Of a DNA stretch of 64,000 nt, positions 22,043-31,999 are shown in pieces. The translations under genes and the position numbers were made by a program. The notes beneath the pieces are model-generated. The model was not told the DNA's origin, searched no databases, and saw only the letters and a program-made list of their open reading frames with translations. Location of the stretch: positions 496,001 to 560,000 of the forward strand of contig JARGSG010000005.1 in assembly GCA_030374805.1 (NCBI GenBank), in the 5' to 3' direction. This DNA comes from Gracilaria gracilis. Lineage: Eukaryota > Rhodophyta > Florideophyceae > Gracilariales > Gracilariaceae. The stretch's first letter is position 1, and the number at the start of each line of letters is the position of its first letter.

Positions 22043-22107
22043 GAGCCCTCGGGATGGTTATTTTCCCGAGGCTTCGCCTCGGGAAAATAACAATCCCTCG
22101 GGGCTCC
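22043..22107. repeat. Long hairpin (about 30-bp stem)
   Basis: The inner arms GTTATTTTCCCGAGGC and GCCTCGGGAAAATAAC pair perfectly around a 3-nt loop (TTC). The outer part, from GAGCCCTCGGGATG to CAATCCCTCGGGGCTC, pairs imperfectly. Candidates are a MITE core, a fold-back element or a small-RNA precursor. No ORF runs through it in a meaningful way. Confidence 0.8.
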
Positions 22108-23982
22108 CTTATGCGTGTGGCTACAAGCACGCTCGAGTTGGCCGAACTCTAGCTAGCCAACGTAGGATAACTGTTCAACTTGTTATTTGCACGAACAGCT
22201 TTAAAGTGTTGTTTCAAAAACGGGATTTTGGAGGGCGATTTTGGCATGCTAGCTTGAGCTACAAGCATGTCTTGCCCAGCACAACTCGTTTTGCAAACCA
22301 GGTTTTCATATGATTCTCACCAAAATTATTCAAGCAAGAGGCCGGAGAATGTTCTTTTGCATGCAGCTTGAAAGAGATTAAACAATTGTTTAGAACCAGA
22401 ATGGGACTCAAACGATCGTAGTTGGGTCGGAGAAAGGGCGCTTCGAATTGGCGAAATGATATGAAGACGGCCGCTGAACTCCGTCATTTTGTTGATTAGG
22501 CGCCGAACAGAGCCACTTGAGATTCAATGTCCACTAAAAACAAATAAATCTATGAAGGTTCGTTTTATTGACTCGCGCCGCGCACGAGTTACAATTTAAA
22601 CTGAAAGCCGTTTCTGACGTCTACGAGAAGGTGCACTCTTTTGCCTGTATCTACCGATTGCTATGTCAAAGAGCCTTGATACTCCGGCTTGTAGAAGCCA
22701 AGACCAGTAGCTTTTATTCAAGACAGACTAAGTGCAAATTGGACCGGTCGTTGCGACGCTAGAGTCGTTTAGATTCGCAGAAAGAGAGCGAATAAGATAA
22801 TTACAAATTACAAGAACAGTTAGGATAGCTCTCGCTACCGCTCAAAGCTGGGAGGGCTACTAGCCCAAAGTTGCTCAACCAATTGCGTGTGCGTGTACAT
22901 GGTTGTGTACGTGTGTATTGCAAATGGTATGCGCGTATGGGCATGCTGCGTGTTGCCGACAGCACGCGAATGGTGATACCATTGGCTACAACGCGCGAGG
23001 GTACAGCGCGCAACATGAGGCACTGCGGCTGTGGGCTGTCAATTTGTGCGCGACGCGTCCAAACAAGCGCAAATGGCGCAGACGGGGGCCAAGTGGTGCG
23101 CGGCGAAAACGGTTGTCGAGCGTGAAGGAAGCACACGAGCAGCAGGTACAACGGTAGTAGGTACGAAAGTGGGAGGTAGATACGTAGTAGATACGGGCAG
23201 CGATGAAGAAGGTACAAATACTTTCTCACATCCGCAACAAGCGACACACAGCGCGAGCAAGGCGCGGCGCGGCCGCCAAGCATCGAAAAAGAGAAACGAC
23301 GCGCGATTGCTCTGCAGCAATCAATTCTGATTGAGGCAGCGCAAATTCAGCCCGGAGGTACTACAGTGGCAGTAACTGCCAATGAGCGCGGCTGACAGAC
23401 GGCCGCGCTTACGTGCCATTCGCCCTGACTGGAGGAGCTCTTTGACTAAAACTTTACACAAGTCCGTAGGCAGCAAACCGTCGCGAAGGCTTCGCCGCAT
23501 GTGTCATTCCATCAGCCGCCGGCGCGTCCTCCTTTCGGGCAAGGAATGCGCCGCCGCGCTGCCATCGTCGAGCTGCTGTGCATCGTTTGATTCGCAGCGC
23601 GCGCCGCTGTAAACGGCAGCGCTGCGCCATGACTTCATGCCGCGCCTGGCTAATCGCGACGTGCGCGCGCTCTCATACCTTTAATCGGCGCTCAAACGCC
23701 ACGCCGCCGCGCCGCTGCGCGTTGGCGTCGGCGTCCGTAGATATCTGTTGTCCACGCGCGTCGCGCGCAGCACATAGATAAGTTACCTGGAGAAACCGTC
23801 CATTTCGGAGTCGCGAATGACAACGCCCCGACGCTGCAAGTATTAAACCGCCGTTGCTCCGCCGTCAAGCGATCCACCGCACGCTCTTCCGATCCGCCCA
23901 ACTCGCTTCTCTCTACCCCTTCGCTCTCTGTCTCCCGTCCTCTGTCTCTCTAACTCTTTACCACCCGATCACCTCAACTACC
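22108..23982. other. Spacer rising into a GC-rich island
   Basis: Base composition shifts sharply to GC-rich from about 22850, with many CG dinucleotides. TG/GT-rich runs appear near 22887-22920. Overlapping open frames on both strands here are a by-product of GC content. The last 100 bp before 23983 is C/T-rich (CTCTCTGTCTCCCGTCCTCT), consistent with a 5' leader. Confidence 0.5.
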
Positions 23983-25449
23983 ATGAACGCGCAGCTCGCA
24001 AAAGCACTGCTGCTCGCCGCGCTGCTGTGCGCCGTATGCGCCGCGCCGCTCGCGCGGCAGGGCGGCCGCGGCGGCGCCGGTGGCCGCGGCCGTGTCGGCG
24101 GCCGCGGCGGCAATGGCGGCTCCAGCGGCTCCGGACAAGCAGGCGGGGCAGGCGGCGCGGGCGGCGACGCCGTGCCGGGCGGCGTGGCCGGCGCGGGCGG
24201 CGTCGGCGGTGACGGCGGCTTCGGTGCGCCCGGCGGCGACGGCGGCGCGGGTGGTACTGGCGCGGCGCCGGGCTCCAGTGGCGGCGACGGCGGTGACGGT
24301 GGCGCGGGCGGACTGTTTGCGGATGGCGGCGCTGGTGGCGCCGGCGGCGCGGGCGTGGTGGCCGGCGGTGTTGGCGGTGATGGTGGCATGGGCGGCGACT
24401 TTGGCGGCGATGGTGGTGATGGTGGCGATGGCGGCGGCGCTGATGGCGCTGCGCTTGGTGGTGACGGGGGGGATGGTGGCGATGGCGGGTCGGGTGGTAA
24501 TGGTGGCGAAGGTGGTGATGGTGGCGGTGGCGCCGGGCTCATCTTTGGTGGCGACGGCGGGGATGGCGGCATGGGCGGTGACGACGGCGACGGCGGCGAC
24601 GGTGGAGATGGCGGCACCGGCATCGGCATCGTGCTCGGCGGAGTGGGCGGTAACGGTGGCGACGCCGGCCTCAACGGCGATGGCGGAGACGGTGGCGACG
24701 CCGGCTTCGGTAGCGTGGGCGGCATGGGTGGAGATGGCGGCGACGGCTCGTTCAACATGACCGGCGGCACAGGCGGTGACGGCGGCGACGGCGGTGGCAG
24801 TGGAGGCGTCGGCGGCACTGGCGGCACCGGTGGAGACGGCGGGTTCCTGGGCGACGGCGGCATGGGCGGCTTCGGCGGCGCTGAAGGCGGTGCTGGCGGC
24901 GACGGCGGCGATGGTGGCTTTGAAGGCGATGGCGGCGCTGGCGGGATGGGTGGCAGCGATGGTGGCGCCGGCGGCGGCGGCGGCGCTGGCGGTGAAGGTG
25001 GCGAAGGGGGTGCTGGTGGCGTTGGTGGCGTGTCGATCTTCACAAACGCTGGCGATGGCGGTGATGGCGGGTCTGGTGGCACTGGCGCAGCTGGCGGTGC
25101 GGGTGGGTTTGGTGGAGACTCGCTGCTGCTTGCGGGCGGCGCTGGTGGCGATGGCGGCATGGGTGGGGAGGGTGCAGCTGGCGGGGCTGGCGGGGACGGC
25201 GGTGGCGGTGCTACTGAGGGCGGGCCTGGTGGCGATGGAGGCGACGGTGGATTTGGCGGCGATGGTGGAAGTGGTGGCGATGGTGGCGAGGCGGACATTG
25301 GTGGCGACGCCGGTAGCGGAGGGGATGGCGGCGATGGAGACGCGGATACTGCGGCGGGTGATGGCGGCAACGGCGGCAACGGCGGGCTGGGAGTGGTGCT
25401 CGACGGGCTTGGTGGCGATGGTGGCGCCGGCGGAGACGACCTTTCGTAG
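23983..25449 (+). CDS. Secreted giant glycine-rich GGX-repeat protein
   Basis: 488 codons from Met 23983 (MNAQLAKALLLAALLCAVCA, a signal peptide cut near AAPLA). The frame extends upstream to 23854, but this Met gives the signal peptide and sits after the pyrimidine-rich leader. A short basic GGR segment (RQGGRGGAGGRGRVGGRGG) is followed by about 430 residues of near-continuous GGX triplets. X is mainly Asp or Ala (GGDGGDGGDGG, GGAGGAGG), broken by short hydrophobic inserts such as LIFGGDG and VSIFTNAGD. There is no cysteine after the signal peptide. Gly-Gly-X repeats can pack as polyglycine-II helices (snow-flea antifreeze protein, phage S16 adhesin). An extracellular matrix, Ca-binding or ice-binding role is inference. 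Confidence 0.75.
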   Translation: MNAQLAKALLLAALLCAVCAAPLARQGGRGGAGGRGRVGGRGGNGGSSGSGQAGGAGGAGGDAVPGGVAGAGGVGGDGGFGAPGGDGGAGGTGAAPGSSGGDGGDGGAGGLFADGGAGGAGGAGVVAGGVGGDGGMGGDFGGDGGDGGDGGGADGAALGGDGGDGGDGGSGGNGGEGGDGGGGAGLIFGGDGGDGGMGGDDGDGGDGGDGGTGIGIVLGGVGGNGGDAGLNGDGGDGGDAGFGSVGGMGGDGGDGSFNMTGGTGGDGGDGGGSGGVGGTGGTGGDGGFLGDGGMGGFGGAEGGAGGDGGDGGFEGDGGAGGMGGSDGGAGGGGGAGGEGGEGGAGGVGGVSIFTNAGDGGDGGSGGTGAAGGAGGFGGDSLLLAGGAGGDGGMGGEGAAGGAGGDGGGGATEGGPGGDGGDGGFGGDGGSGGDGGEADIGGDAGSGGDGGDGDADTAAGDGGNGGNGGLGVVLDGLGGDGGAGGDDLS

Positions 25450-25673
25450 GTGGTTTGTGCATGTGCCGTTGGGGTTACGGTGCGCCAGCGAGGACGAAGA
25501 ACGGGTAAACAGTTTACCTGTCGACTTGTAAAACTACGTTCCGCTGTAGGACTGAGTTAGCCATTTGGATCGCGTAGCTCGCACGAAATAGCTCTGAGCA
25601 CTTGCAACCAGATCAAAACATAAACCCAATCCAATTTTTTACTCTATGGAATTCTACTAGAATATAAAGTTAT

Positions 25674-27554
25674 CTACCCGCTTCGCCTCATTGCAATCAA
25701 CCACATTTCCAAACGCGCCTGTACTTCTCGCACATCCACTGCAGGATGGCATTGCTCAAATTCAGCGGTGGCCTTCATAGCTGCAACCAACGAACTTTCC
25801 AATTCTCGCGGCAGCGCCTCTTCGTTCTCAGTCTTAAACAGCAGACAGATCGTCTTCAGCTCCGGAAAACTACACGCTGCACATGTCAACAACAGCGGCC
25901 AACTGTCCAAAAAGTTCCTCACTCGATGCAGCATTTCAGCTTGTGAACACCAAACGTTCTGAAACGGAGTCGTTATCTGGAGATGTCTCAACTCTTGAAC
26001 CTGCGACATCACAGCCACAAGCTGCTCCCAGTGCAGAGAAGAGAACTCGTTGTTGCTCAGTTCTTCTACAAGGAACGATGGCATGCGTATGTGCGACACA
26101 TTCTCGCTGTAGAAAAGTATACAGCGCATAAACCGACACAACTGTTTGTAATTCGAGTTCATGTACTCACGCCAGTCATCATCAAAAGCCACGTACTTGA
26201 GTGACTGTGCCGCGTGAAATAACACCTGCCTGAGGTCCTTACGGAACAACCTGCAACTGAAAAAGTATGGCACTATTGCATTCAGATCCACGTTCATCGA
26301 CTGCAGGCATTTGTAATTTGTTGGTAGACAAATAGTGCTATCTCTTCGGCTCAAATACATCAATTCAAACCTGAAATTATCTGCATTAAACGTTTGGTAG
26401 TCTTCGTCATCCGAACATTCAGAGCTTACTTCGGTATCAAATACACTAGCATCGTAGACGAGTCTGTGAAGCCCGTTTTCCGCCATCATGAACTCTTTCA
26501 AGTCTATTTCCGAAATACTTGCACCCGGGTATCTCATACAGAAATCTCCCTGTGCTCTCACCTCGAGTAGATCAAGCTGTGTAACCATATCAGCTGGTGT
26601 TTCTAGTCTTGATGGATCTGTAAACGAAAGTTCGAGGTCTCCATGAAACCCAAGAGTTGAAAGCTTGAGCTCCTTCAACTTTGGCAGCTGGGATCTCACG
26701 AACTTGTGGACATATCCTTGCCCGTGAAAACAACTGCTTTCAATCTCGTCCCATGCTTGTCTTGGTCCATACCAGCCAATGCGGTTGATAGCCAATGACC
26801 GAAGTACGTTTCTATGAGTTTCTGCTGCCAAAACGAGGTCACTTACAAGACTGCAGTGTACATTAGAGAACTCAAGGCTCTCAATTTGGCTTTCTGTACA
26901 GCAGAGAGCCTCGAATACAGCCTCAGTTGGATACTCGCATGCAAACTTACGAATACTTTTAGAATTCCGCACTAGTTCGGCCAGTCGGTATGTACAATCG
27001 CTTAGATGAAGATCCGTCACTTGAATTTCAGAAAGATTGGGACAGTGCTTGATAAGAGACTCCAATATCGCAGACTGAAATCCATACACAAGGGGGAGCC
27101 GGATCACTCTGAGGTTCCTTCCAGAAGATTTAATCACAAAAATGAGCATGGATGCAAATCTCTGTCGAAGATGAAGACTTTCGTCACCTTCTGAACTCAA
27201 AAAGGAATTAAATACCTTCCTTTCAATATCAAGAATAGGCTGACTGGCTTTATTCCAATGGACATTGTCGAAGGGATTCATCGCATCGATCTCAGTTATA
27301 TCCCGCAGTCCGTAAGCAAGTCCGTTATAAAACGTGTTGTCCAAGTTTGCAACTTGTTTTGTACAAAGAAGGTCTGTTAGATTCCTTCCCTCCACTTTGA
27401 AACTATCTGGTCCCGTTTGTGAGAACACTTGAGCCTTCAAATCAAAAGGAAGGTCCGCAAGAGAGAATTTCCGTTCTGGGTTCATTTTAAACTTTGTAGG
27501 TTTTTTGGTGTGTCCCTCTGTAGAAATGAGAAAGGACAAAAGAAGGAGGACCAA
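25674..27554 (-). CDS. F-box/leucine-rich-repeat-like protein
   Basis: 626 codons, uninterrupted, ending in TAG. The start is either Met 27554 (MVLLLLSFLISTEG, signal-like) or Met 27485 (MNPERKFSLADLPFDLKAQV). The latter begins an F-box-like segment (LADLPFDLKAQVFSQTGPDS). Irregular leucine-rich repeats follow (LRVIRLPLVYGFQSAILES, CPNLSEIQVTDLHLSDC, LPKLKELKLSTLGFHG, LRHLQITTPF, FPELKTICLLF) with an acidic insert (SSECSDDEDY). F-box/LRR proteins recruit substrates to SCF ubiquitin ligases; that role is inferred from weak similarity. If the first Met is used the protein would be secreted, which would contradict an F-box role. Confidence 0.65.
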   Translation of the reverse strand: MVLLLLSFLISTEGHTKKPTKFKMNPERKFSLADLPFDLKAQVFSQTGPDSFKVEGRNLTDLLCTKQVANLDNTFYNGLAYGLRDITEIDAMNPFDNVHWNKASQPILDIERKVFNSFLSSEGDESLHLRQRFASMLIFVIKSSGRNLRVIRLPLVYGFQSAILESLIKHCPNLSEIQVTDLHLSDCTYRLAELVRNSKSIRKFACEYPTEAVFEALCCTESQIESLEFSNVHCSLVSDLVLAAETHRNVLRSLAINRIGWYGPRQAWDEIESSCFHGQGYVHKFVRSQLPKLKELKLSTLGFHGDLELSFTDPSRLETPADMVTQLDLLEVRAQGDFCMRYPGASISEIDLKEFMMAENGLHRLVYDASVFDTEVSSECSDDEDYQTFNADNFRFELMYLSRRDSTICLPTNYKCLQSMNVDLNAIVPYFFSCRLFRKDLRQVLFHAAQSLKYVAFDDDWREYMNSNYKQLCRFMRCILFYSENVSHIRMPSFLVEELSNNEFSSLHWEQLVAVMSQVQELRHLQITTPFQNVWCSQAEMLHRVRNFLDSWPLLLTCAACSFPELKTICLLFKTENEEALPRELESSLVAAMKATAEFEQCHPAVDVREVQARLEMWLIAMRRSG

Positions 27555-29029
27555 TGCTTTTAAGGTACTCGGATGCCCCGCAACAAGGAGTGTCTGCTTG
27601 CTTCCCGTTTCTTCTGCAGAAAGTCACAAAAACGATGACACAGCCAAAAGTAATGAATGTCATATATTTCGGACAACAATCAAAAGCGGTAACATCACCT
27701 TTTGAGTAGCCCGCTATTAACTGTGGAAACGAATCTCATATATTACGAAATCAGCAGGCGCGTATTTATGACTGACTGTTTTGACAAGAACTGTGGTTTG
27801 ACGTACCAGGGTAAGGTCACAAGAGAAATATTCTTTTTATCAAAATTCAACCCCCTAAAACAAATTAAAATCCCTTCTGAGTTTTCTGAGAGTATGGCCG
27901 ATTTTGTGTAATTTCCTTTGAACGGTTTACTGTGCAAAACGAACCTAAAATATTGGATATGACAAAACTAGAAAACCAGTCTCGATGGGGAAATGTTGAA
28001 ATTTTTTGAATAAGATCAAACGTGTAAAACGGGTGTACAGGTCTACTACCGCTACCCCATACAAGATATGGGCATCCCATAGGGGCACCATGAAAAAAAA
28101 TTAACTTTTTTCAATGGGGCACTTTGCCGTAAGAGGGCTAGCGTTACCCCATAGCTATCGGGGGGTAACTCAATACAGGTATCGTTATTCGATTGTAGTT
28201 TTTGTGACTTTTTCTAAATATCAACCAGTGGTTCCCAGATGTCTACCCTGAAGTTTAAGCCTAAATAGTTGTTTCAAAAGTTTTGTATTTTAAAACAAAA
28301 CGCCAACATGAAACTTTTGTCTTGTCAGCGCGTAGTACAAATGTGTAACTTACAGTTTACACCAAAGTCAAGTTTTTGCTTTGAATTTTTGCATTGTTGG
28401 TTGTGCGATAACAAGCTTTGCTTGATTTTATTTCAGAAATTCAGCAATGACAGTCGTGTCCCGAAGAGTAGTTTTATTATTATACTGCAGCAGTTTTGAA
28501 TTGAAATATTTTGAAATCACGCCGTCCATCCCGACTTTCAGATTTTCCCGCACGCTCCTACTCTTTTTTAATAAATTTTCATACCTTGGTATATTCCTAT
28601 TTTAAGTCAAAAGGTCACAGATTGTGGGGTTTTTTGGAGGTTCAAACGGGTTCATTCAAACTTGCGAAAAACCAAGCAAAATGCTGCCTTGGAATCTTTT
28701 GCGATAACTCTTTACTTCTCAAAAAAGGGCTTAAAATGTTGAAACCAAGAACATTATACAACAACTTTTATAACTAATATTATTTGAATATTACACCAAA
28801 AAACAATCTAAAATTGTATGAGAGAACGAGCAACTCAGAATCATGGTTCTCTAAACAACCAAGCAAATATGGAAACAACTGAAGAATAAACTCATATCCC
28901 ATGACAGACGTTCCCTTTGATTATGGAATAGCTGTTAGTCTATAATGACATCCCAGAGCTAATTTCTCATATAGTCCCATTAATCGGAACACTCGATCGT
29001 TTCTTCCTCATATCAGCTACTCATGGAAC
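27555..29029. other. AT-rich spacer
   Basis: No gene seen. Short open frames are AT-rich chance ORFs. Around 28050-28170 a CCCAT/ATGGGG-type motif recurs several times (TACCCCATAC, CCCATAGGGG, AATGGGGCAC, TTACCCCATAG). Confidence 0.6.
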
Positions 29030-29038
29030 AAATAAAAG
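29030..29038 (+). promoter_or_regulatory. TATA-like box
   Basis: AAATAAAAG lies 100 bp upstream of the ATG at 29138, at the same spacing seen for other genes in the window. Confidence 0.35.
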
Positions 29039-29137
29039 CAGCCTTCTTGAGAGCCTCAACCATGGGCTCCTAATACACTCATAGAGAACTTCTTCTGATA
29101 CACTTGCTCAAGCTTTCTAGCATATCTGCCACAAGAA

Positions 29138-29680
29138 ATGATATTTCTCATTCAACCCCATCTCAATCGACCTTCCAGCCGATCCGCTCACCCCTATTAC
29201 AAGTACTATTTCCCTGAAGAGTGTGGACCGGAATACACGTTTCCGTTCAAATTTTCAGATAGTGGTTCTTTCCAGAGGTCTTTGAGCACAGACAAGCAGG
29301 CCTTTGCTCAACTCAATTCGTATCGAAACTGCAACCGGTTGAAAACTTTGAAATGGTCGCCATTCATGAATGGAAAAGCGATGGAGATAACTTTGAGGCA
29401 ATTGAGAGAAGGGAAGTTCTCGCTTGGAACAAATGAGCCCACGTGCTATGCGACTTCCTTCGTATGGAAGACCAAGGGTTCCAATGTCATGGCAGATGAG
29501 GTGATGCGATCGGGCATCACGGACCTAGTCATTCGTGGGCAAGAATTGAAAGAGGTGTACTTACGTACTTCTGTCGCGAGAGACGGATTGAGAACGATTG
29601 CACTTGAGGGTGCTGTGACTGTAGTGGTTCTTCAGGACGCGGTCATTGTCACAACCGTGATCGGCAAAATCCGTTTCTGA
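29138..29680 (+). CDS. Uncharacterised protein; C-terminal part faintly like mannose-1-phosphate guanylyltransferase
   Basis: 180 codons, ending in TGA. No signal peptide. The C-terminal stretch (VYLRTSVARDGLRTIALEG followed by a VVVLQDAVIV strand) faintly resembles the region of ManC-type nucleotidyltransferases in which a beta strand ends in DAVLVA. The catalytic N-terminal Rossmann motifs are absent, so if the likeness is real this is a fragment. The middle (GKFSLGTNEPTCYATSFVW) is unrecognised. An upstream TATA-like box is present. Confidence 0.4.
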   Translation: MIFLIQPHLNRPSSRSAHPYYKYYFPEECGPEYTFPFKFSDSGSFQRSLSTDKQAFAQLNSYRNCNRLKTLKWSPFMNGKAMEITLRQLREGKFSLGTNEPTCYATSFVWKTKGSNVMADEVMRSGITDLVIRGQELKEVYLRTSVARDGLRTIALEGAVTVVVLQDAVIVTTVIGKIRF

Positions 29681-31999
29681 GCACCATGTCGCGCCGATCC
29701 AAGCCAAACGGGCACGCACTAACCAGCATTGTAAATCATTCCTCACCGCAGGTGTGGACCTTCCCGGGTTTATGTCGTCGACCTGCACAATCTGTTATAA
29801 TACCGCAGAACTTCAAGCTTTGCCACGCTGGATTTGATACGATAGAGTCGCATCTAGACATAGAAGTCGATCGGGTGTAGCTCTGCCAGATTCATTGCTC
29901 ACGGTGTTCATTTACGCGAATCTAGTTCTACATAAAACCTTTTGTGTTTACATACACGGCTACATATGACTGACGAACCGTTTTCGTCACCCACCACTCC
30001 CACTCTTGGAGCAGTGTCGTCCTTGTGGGGCTCACTAGACCAACATCGGCATTTGTCGGTCTCCTTTCAGTAACTTAGGCAGTTCATATTCAGCAAAGAT
30101 TGGGCGCGGAGGGTAGTTACTCTACGATGCAGCAGACCCACAAAAGCAAGGGCCCCAATCTATGTCTTTTATATTTACCGCCAGACATTTTCTGTTCATG
30201 CAAATCACGAGAAGGAATGCTCGACTTGATGGCATTGCATGAGAAGGCCTTGTGGAGAAGCGGGAATGAAAATGATTTGCAGAGGTTGTAAGAAAAGGAT
30301 GCATGTATATGGGAAGGCCACTTGAACCCCTAAATCTCAAAACGACTCCTGGCAGTGGAGTCTTTGGTTTTATGGTTCAATATTTTTTAGTTTCTCGTAG
30401 TAGACTCGACGCGCAAAGATTTACAATCCAAACGTACCTGCAGTTATTTGTCGATTGCGGTTTTTAAATGTACATACTGACCAAAAGTGGACTCCACCAG
30501 AGCAGAGAAGAATGACTAATATTCTGTACCCTAATCCTACTTGTGGATTCTGTCCCTCGTTTTTGTTCATTTTGGATACAATTCTTATCCTCTGCAAACA
30601 AATAACTAAGAAGAATCTTTCTCCTTGCGTGAACATCGTAGACAGTCTTTGCGGTGTGTATGACATGATTGGGCTTGTCCACAGTGTGCTTTGCAAATAT
30701 ATAGGAGATGTTACAAGAACCAGTTTTCAAATCCCGTTTCTAATGAACATCTCACCCTTGTGAAACTGTGAGGCAATATTGGTAGGAAAGTAGGCCTATA
30801 TTTAGTTGCCAGAGGAGAGTTCAGTATCCAGTAAGTTGTCGTTAATGTTCTCCTTCCCCATTGTAATCGTCTCCTTCTCACCCTAGCGTTGGGCATGTTT
30901 TGTGTGCTGCATTAGGAAGTGAGCTGTGCATCAACGCCTGAGGCTGGGTCTTCCGTGTTGCCTTTTTTTTTAATGATTTCGTTGCATTGGCGGCAATTTG
31001 TTTTACTAAAGTGATATGCAACGTCTGGACTTTTTTTTGCATCAGAGAGTGTATCGTTTTGTGTGGTTTTTGTGTTCCTGTTGCTTGTGGTCGCCACCAC
31101 CCGCGCCCTTTCTTGTTTTGCCACAATATCGTCCACAGGTTTATTGATAAAATATGGACAAATGTTTACTGCGATTTATGGCGAGAACATAAGCGAGAAC
31201 ATAAGCAACACTTATAGTTTTCGTATATTATAAGCAATACGTGTCGTTTTCGTAGGTCCGCATAAAAAACAAATTATTATCAACTATAGTGCTGTAGTGC
31301 AAGAGCTGACTCTTAGAGGTAGCGACATATAAAATTGACGAACAATCACAGGCGTATGGCGGTTCCAGCTACATAGGAAAACCTAACGAACTGAGGGTGA
31401 AGTGCCAGGGGCCACCCCATTAGCAGCTGGAGAGGATTTCTCTCCCTTAGCTCGAATTTTGGCGACCATTCCCGCTACACGTGTGTAGCAGTTCATGTGG
31501 GAAACCTTATGCAAACCTTGCAAAACGTTGGAATGTAAAGGACCAAGATCATCCAAAACGTGCACCCAGGACAGCTGGCTGTAATTCAGCTTCTGATGTC
31601 ATAATGAGCAGTCCAAACTGGTGTCATGTTTGCGTTCGTTCCGATAAACTAAACATTCTCCATCTGTCCGACAACCTTGCAAGAACTTATTTATTAAGTC
31701 CGGGGAGCTTTTTGAGCTTATAATTCCCTCAGTTCAATTATGATTATTCGGGTTATTCGACACGACCAATAGCTTTTGACTATAAAAGAGTCGGGTTGTA
31801 AGTCAAAATGATGCCCTTATCTTAACGCACAAGGACGTACGAGTTTTACAGGTTAAATTGACGTAGACTAGACGAAAAAAAATGTCATGTCAACAGAAAG
31901 TGGGAAATATCTCAGTACGTTCACGGCAGTTTGTCGCTCGATACAACAAGAATTAGGTGTACGAAGGTTGACCGGAAAGAAATTGGTCAAACACTCGTA
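29681..31999. other. Spacer
   Basis: Holds copy 2 of the dispersed motif-plus-hairpin element (30008-30062). It also has an isolated TATAAAAG at 31781-31788 with no convincing ORF downstream. No gene recognised. Confidence 0.5.
30008..30062 (+). repeat. Dispersed motif-plus-hairpin element, copy 2
   Basis: GGAGCAGTGTCGTCCTTGTG and the next 9 bases match 12665-12693 at 26 of 29 positions. A stem AGACCAACA/TGTCGGTCT (8 of 9 pairs, 8-nt loop) follows. Its sequence is unrelated to that of copy 1, but its position is equivalent. Confidence 0.6.

Noticed and set aside
22800..23900. Several overlapping ORFs on both strands
   Set aside because: GC-rich sequence lacks stop codons by composition; no domain or signal peptide in any frame.
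23958..25379. Long antisense Pro/Ser-rich ORF (473 codons)
   Set aside because: It is the mirror of the GGX repeat: GGC/GCC codons read as Pro on the other strand. It has no independent start context or domain.
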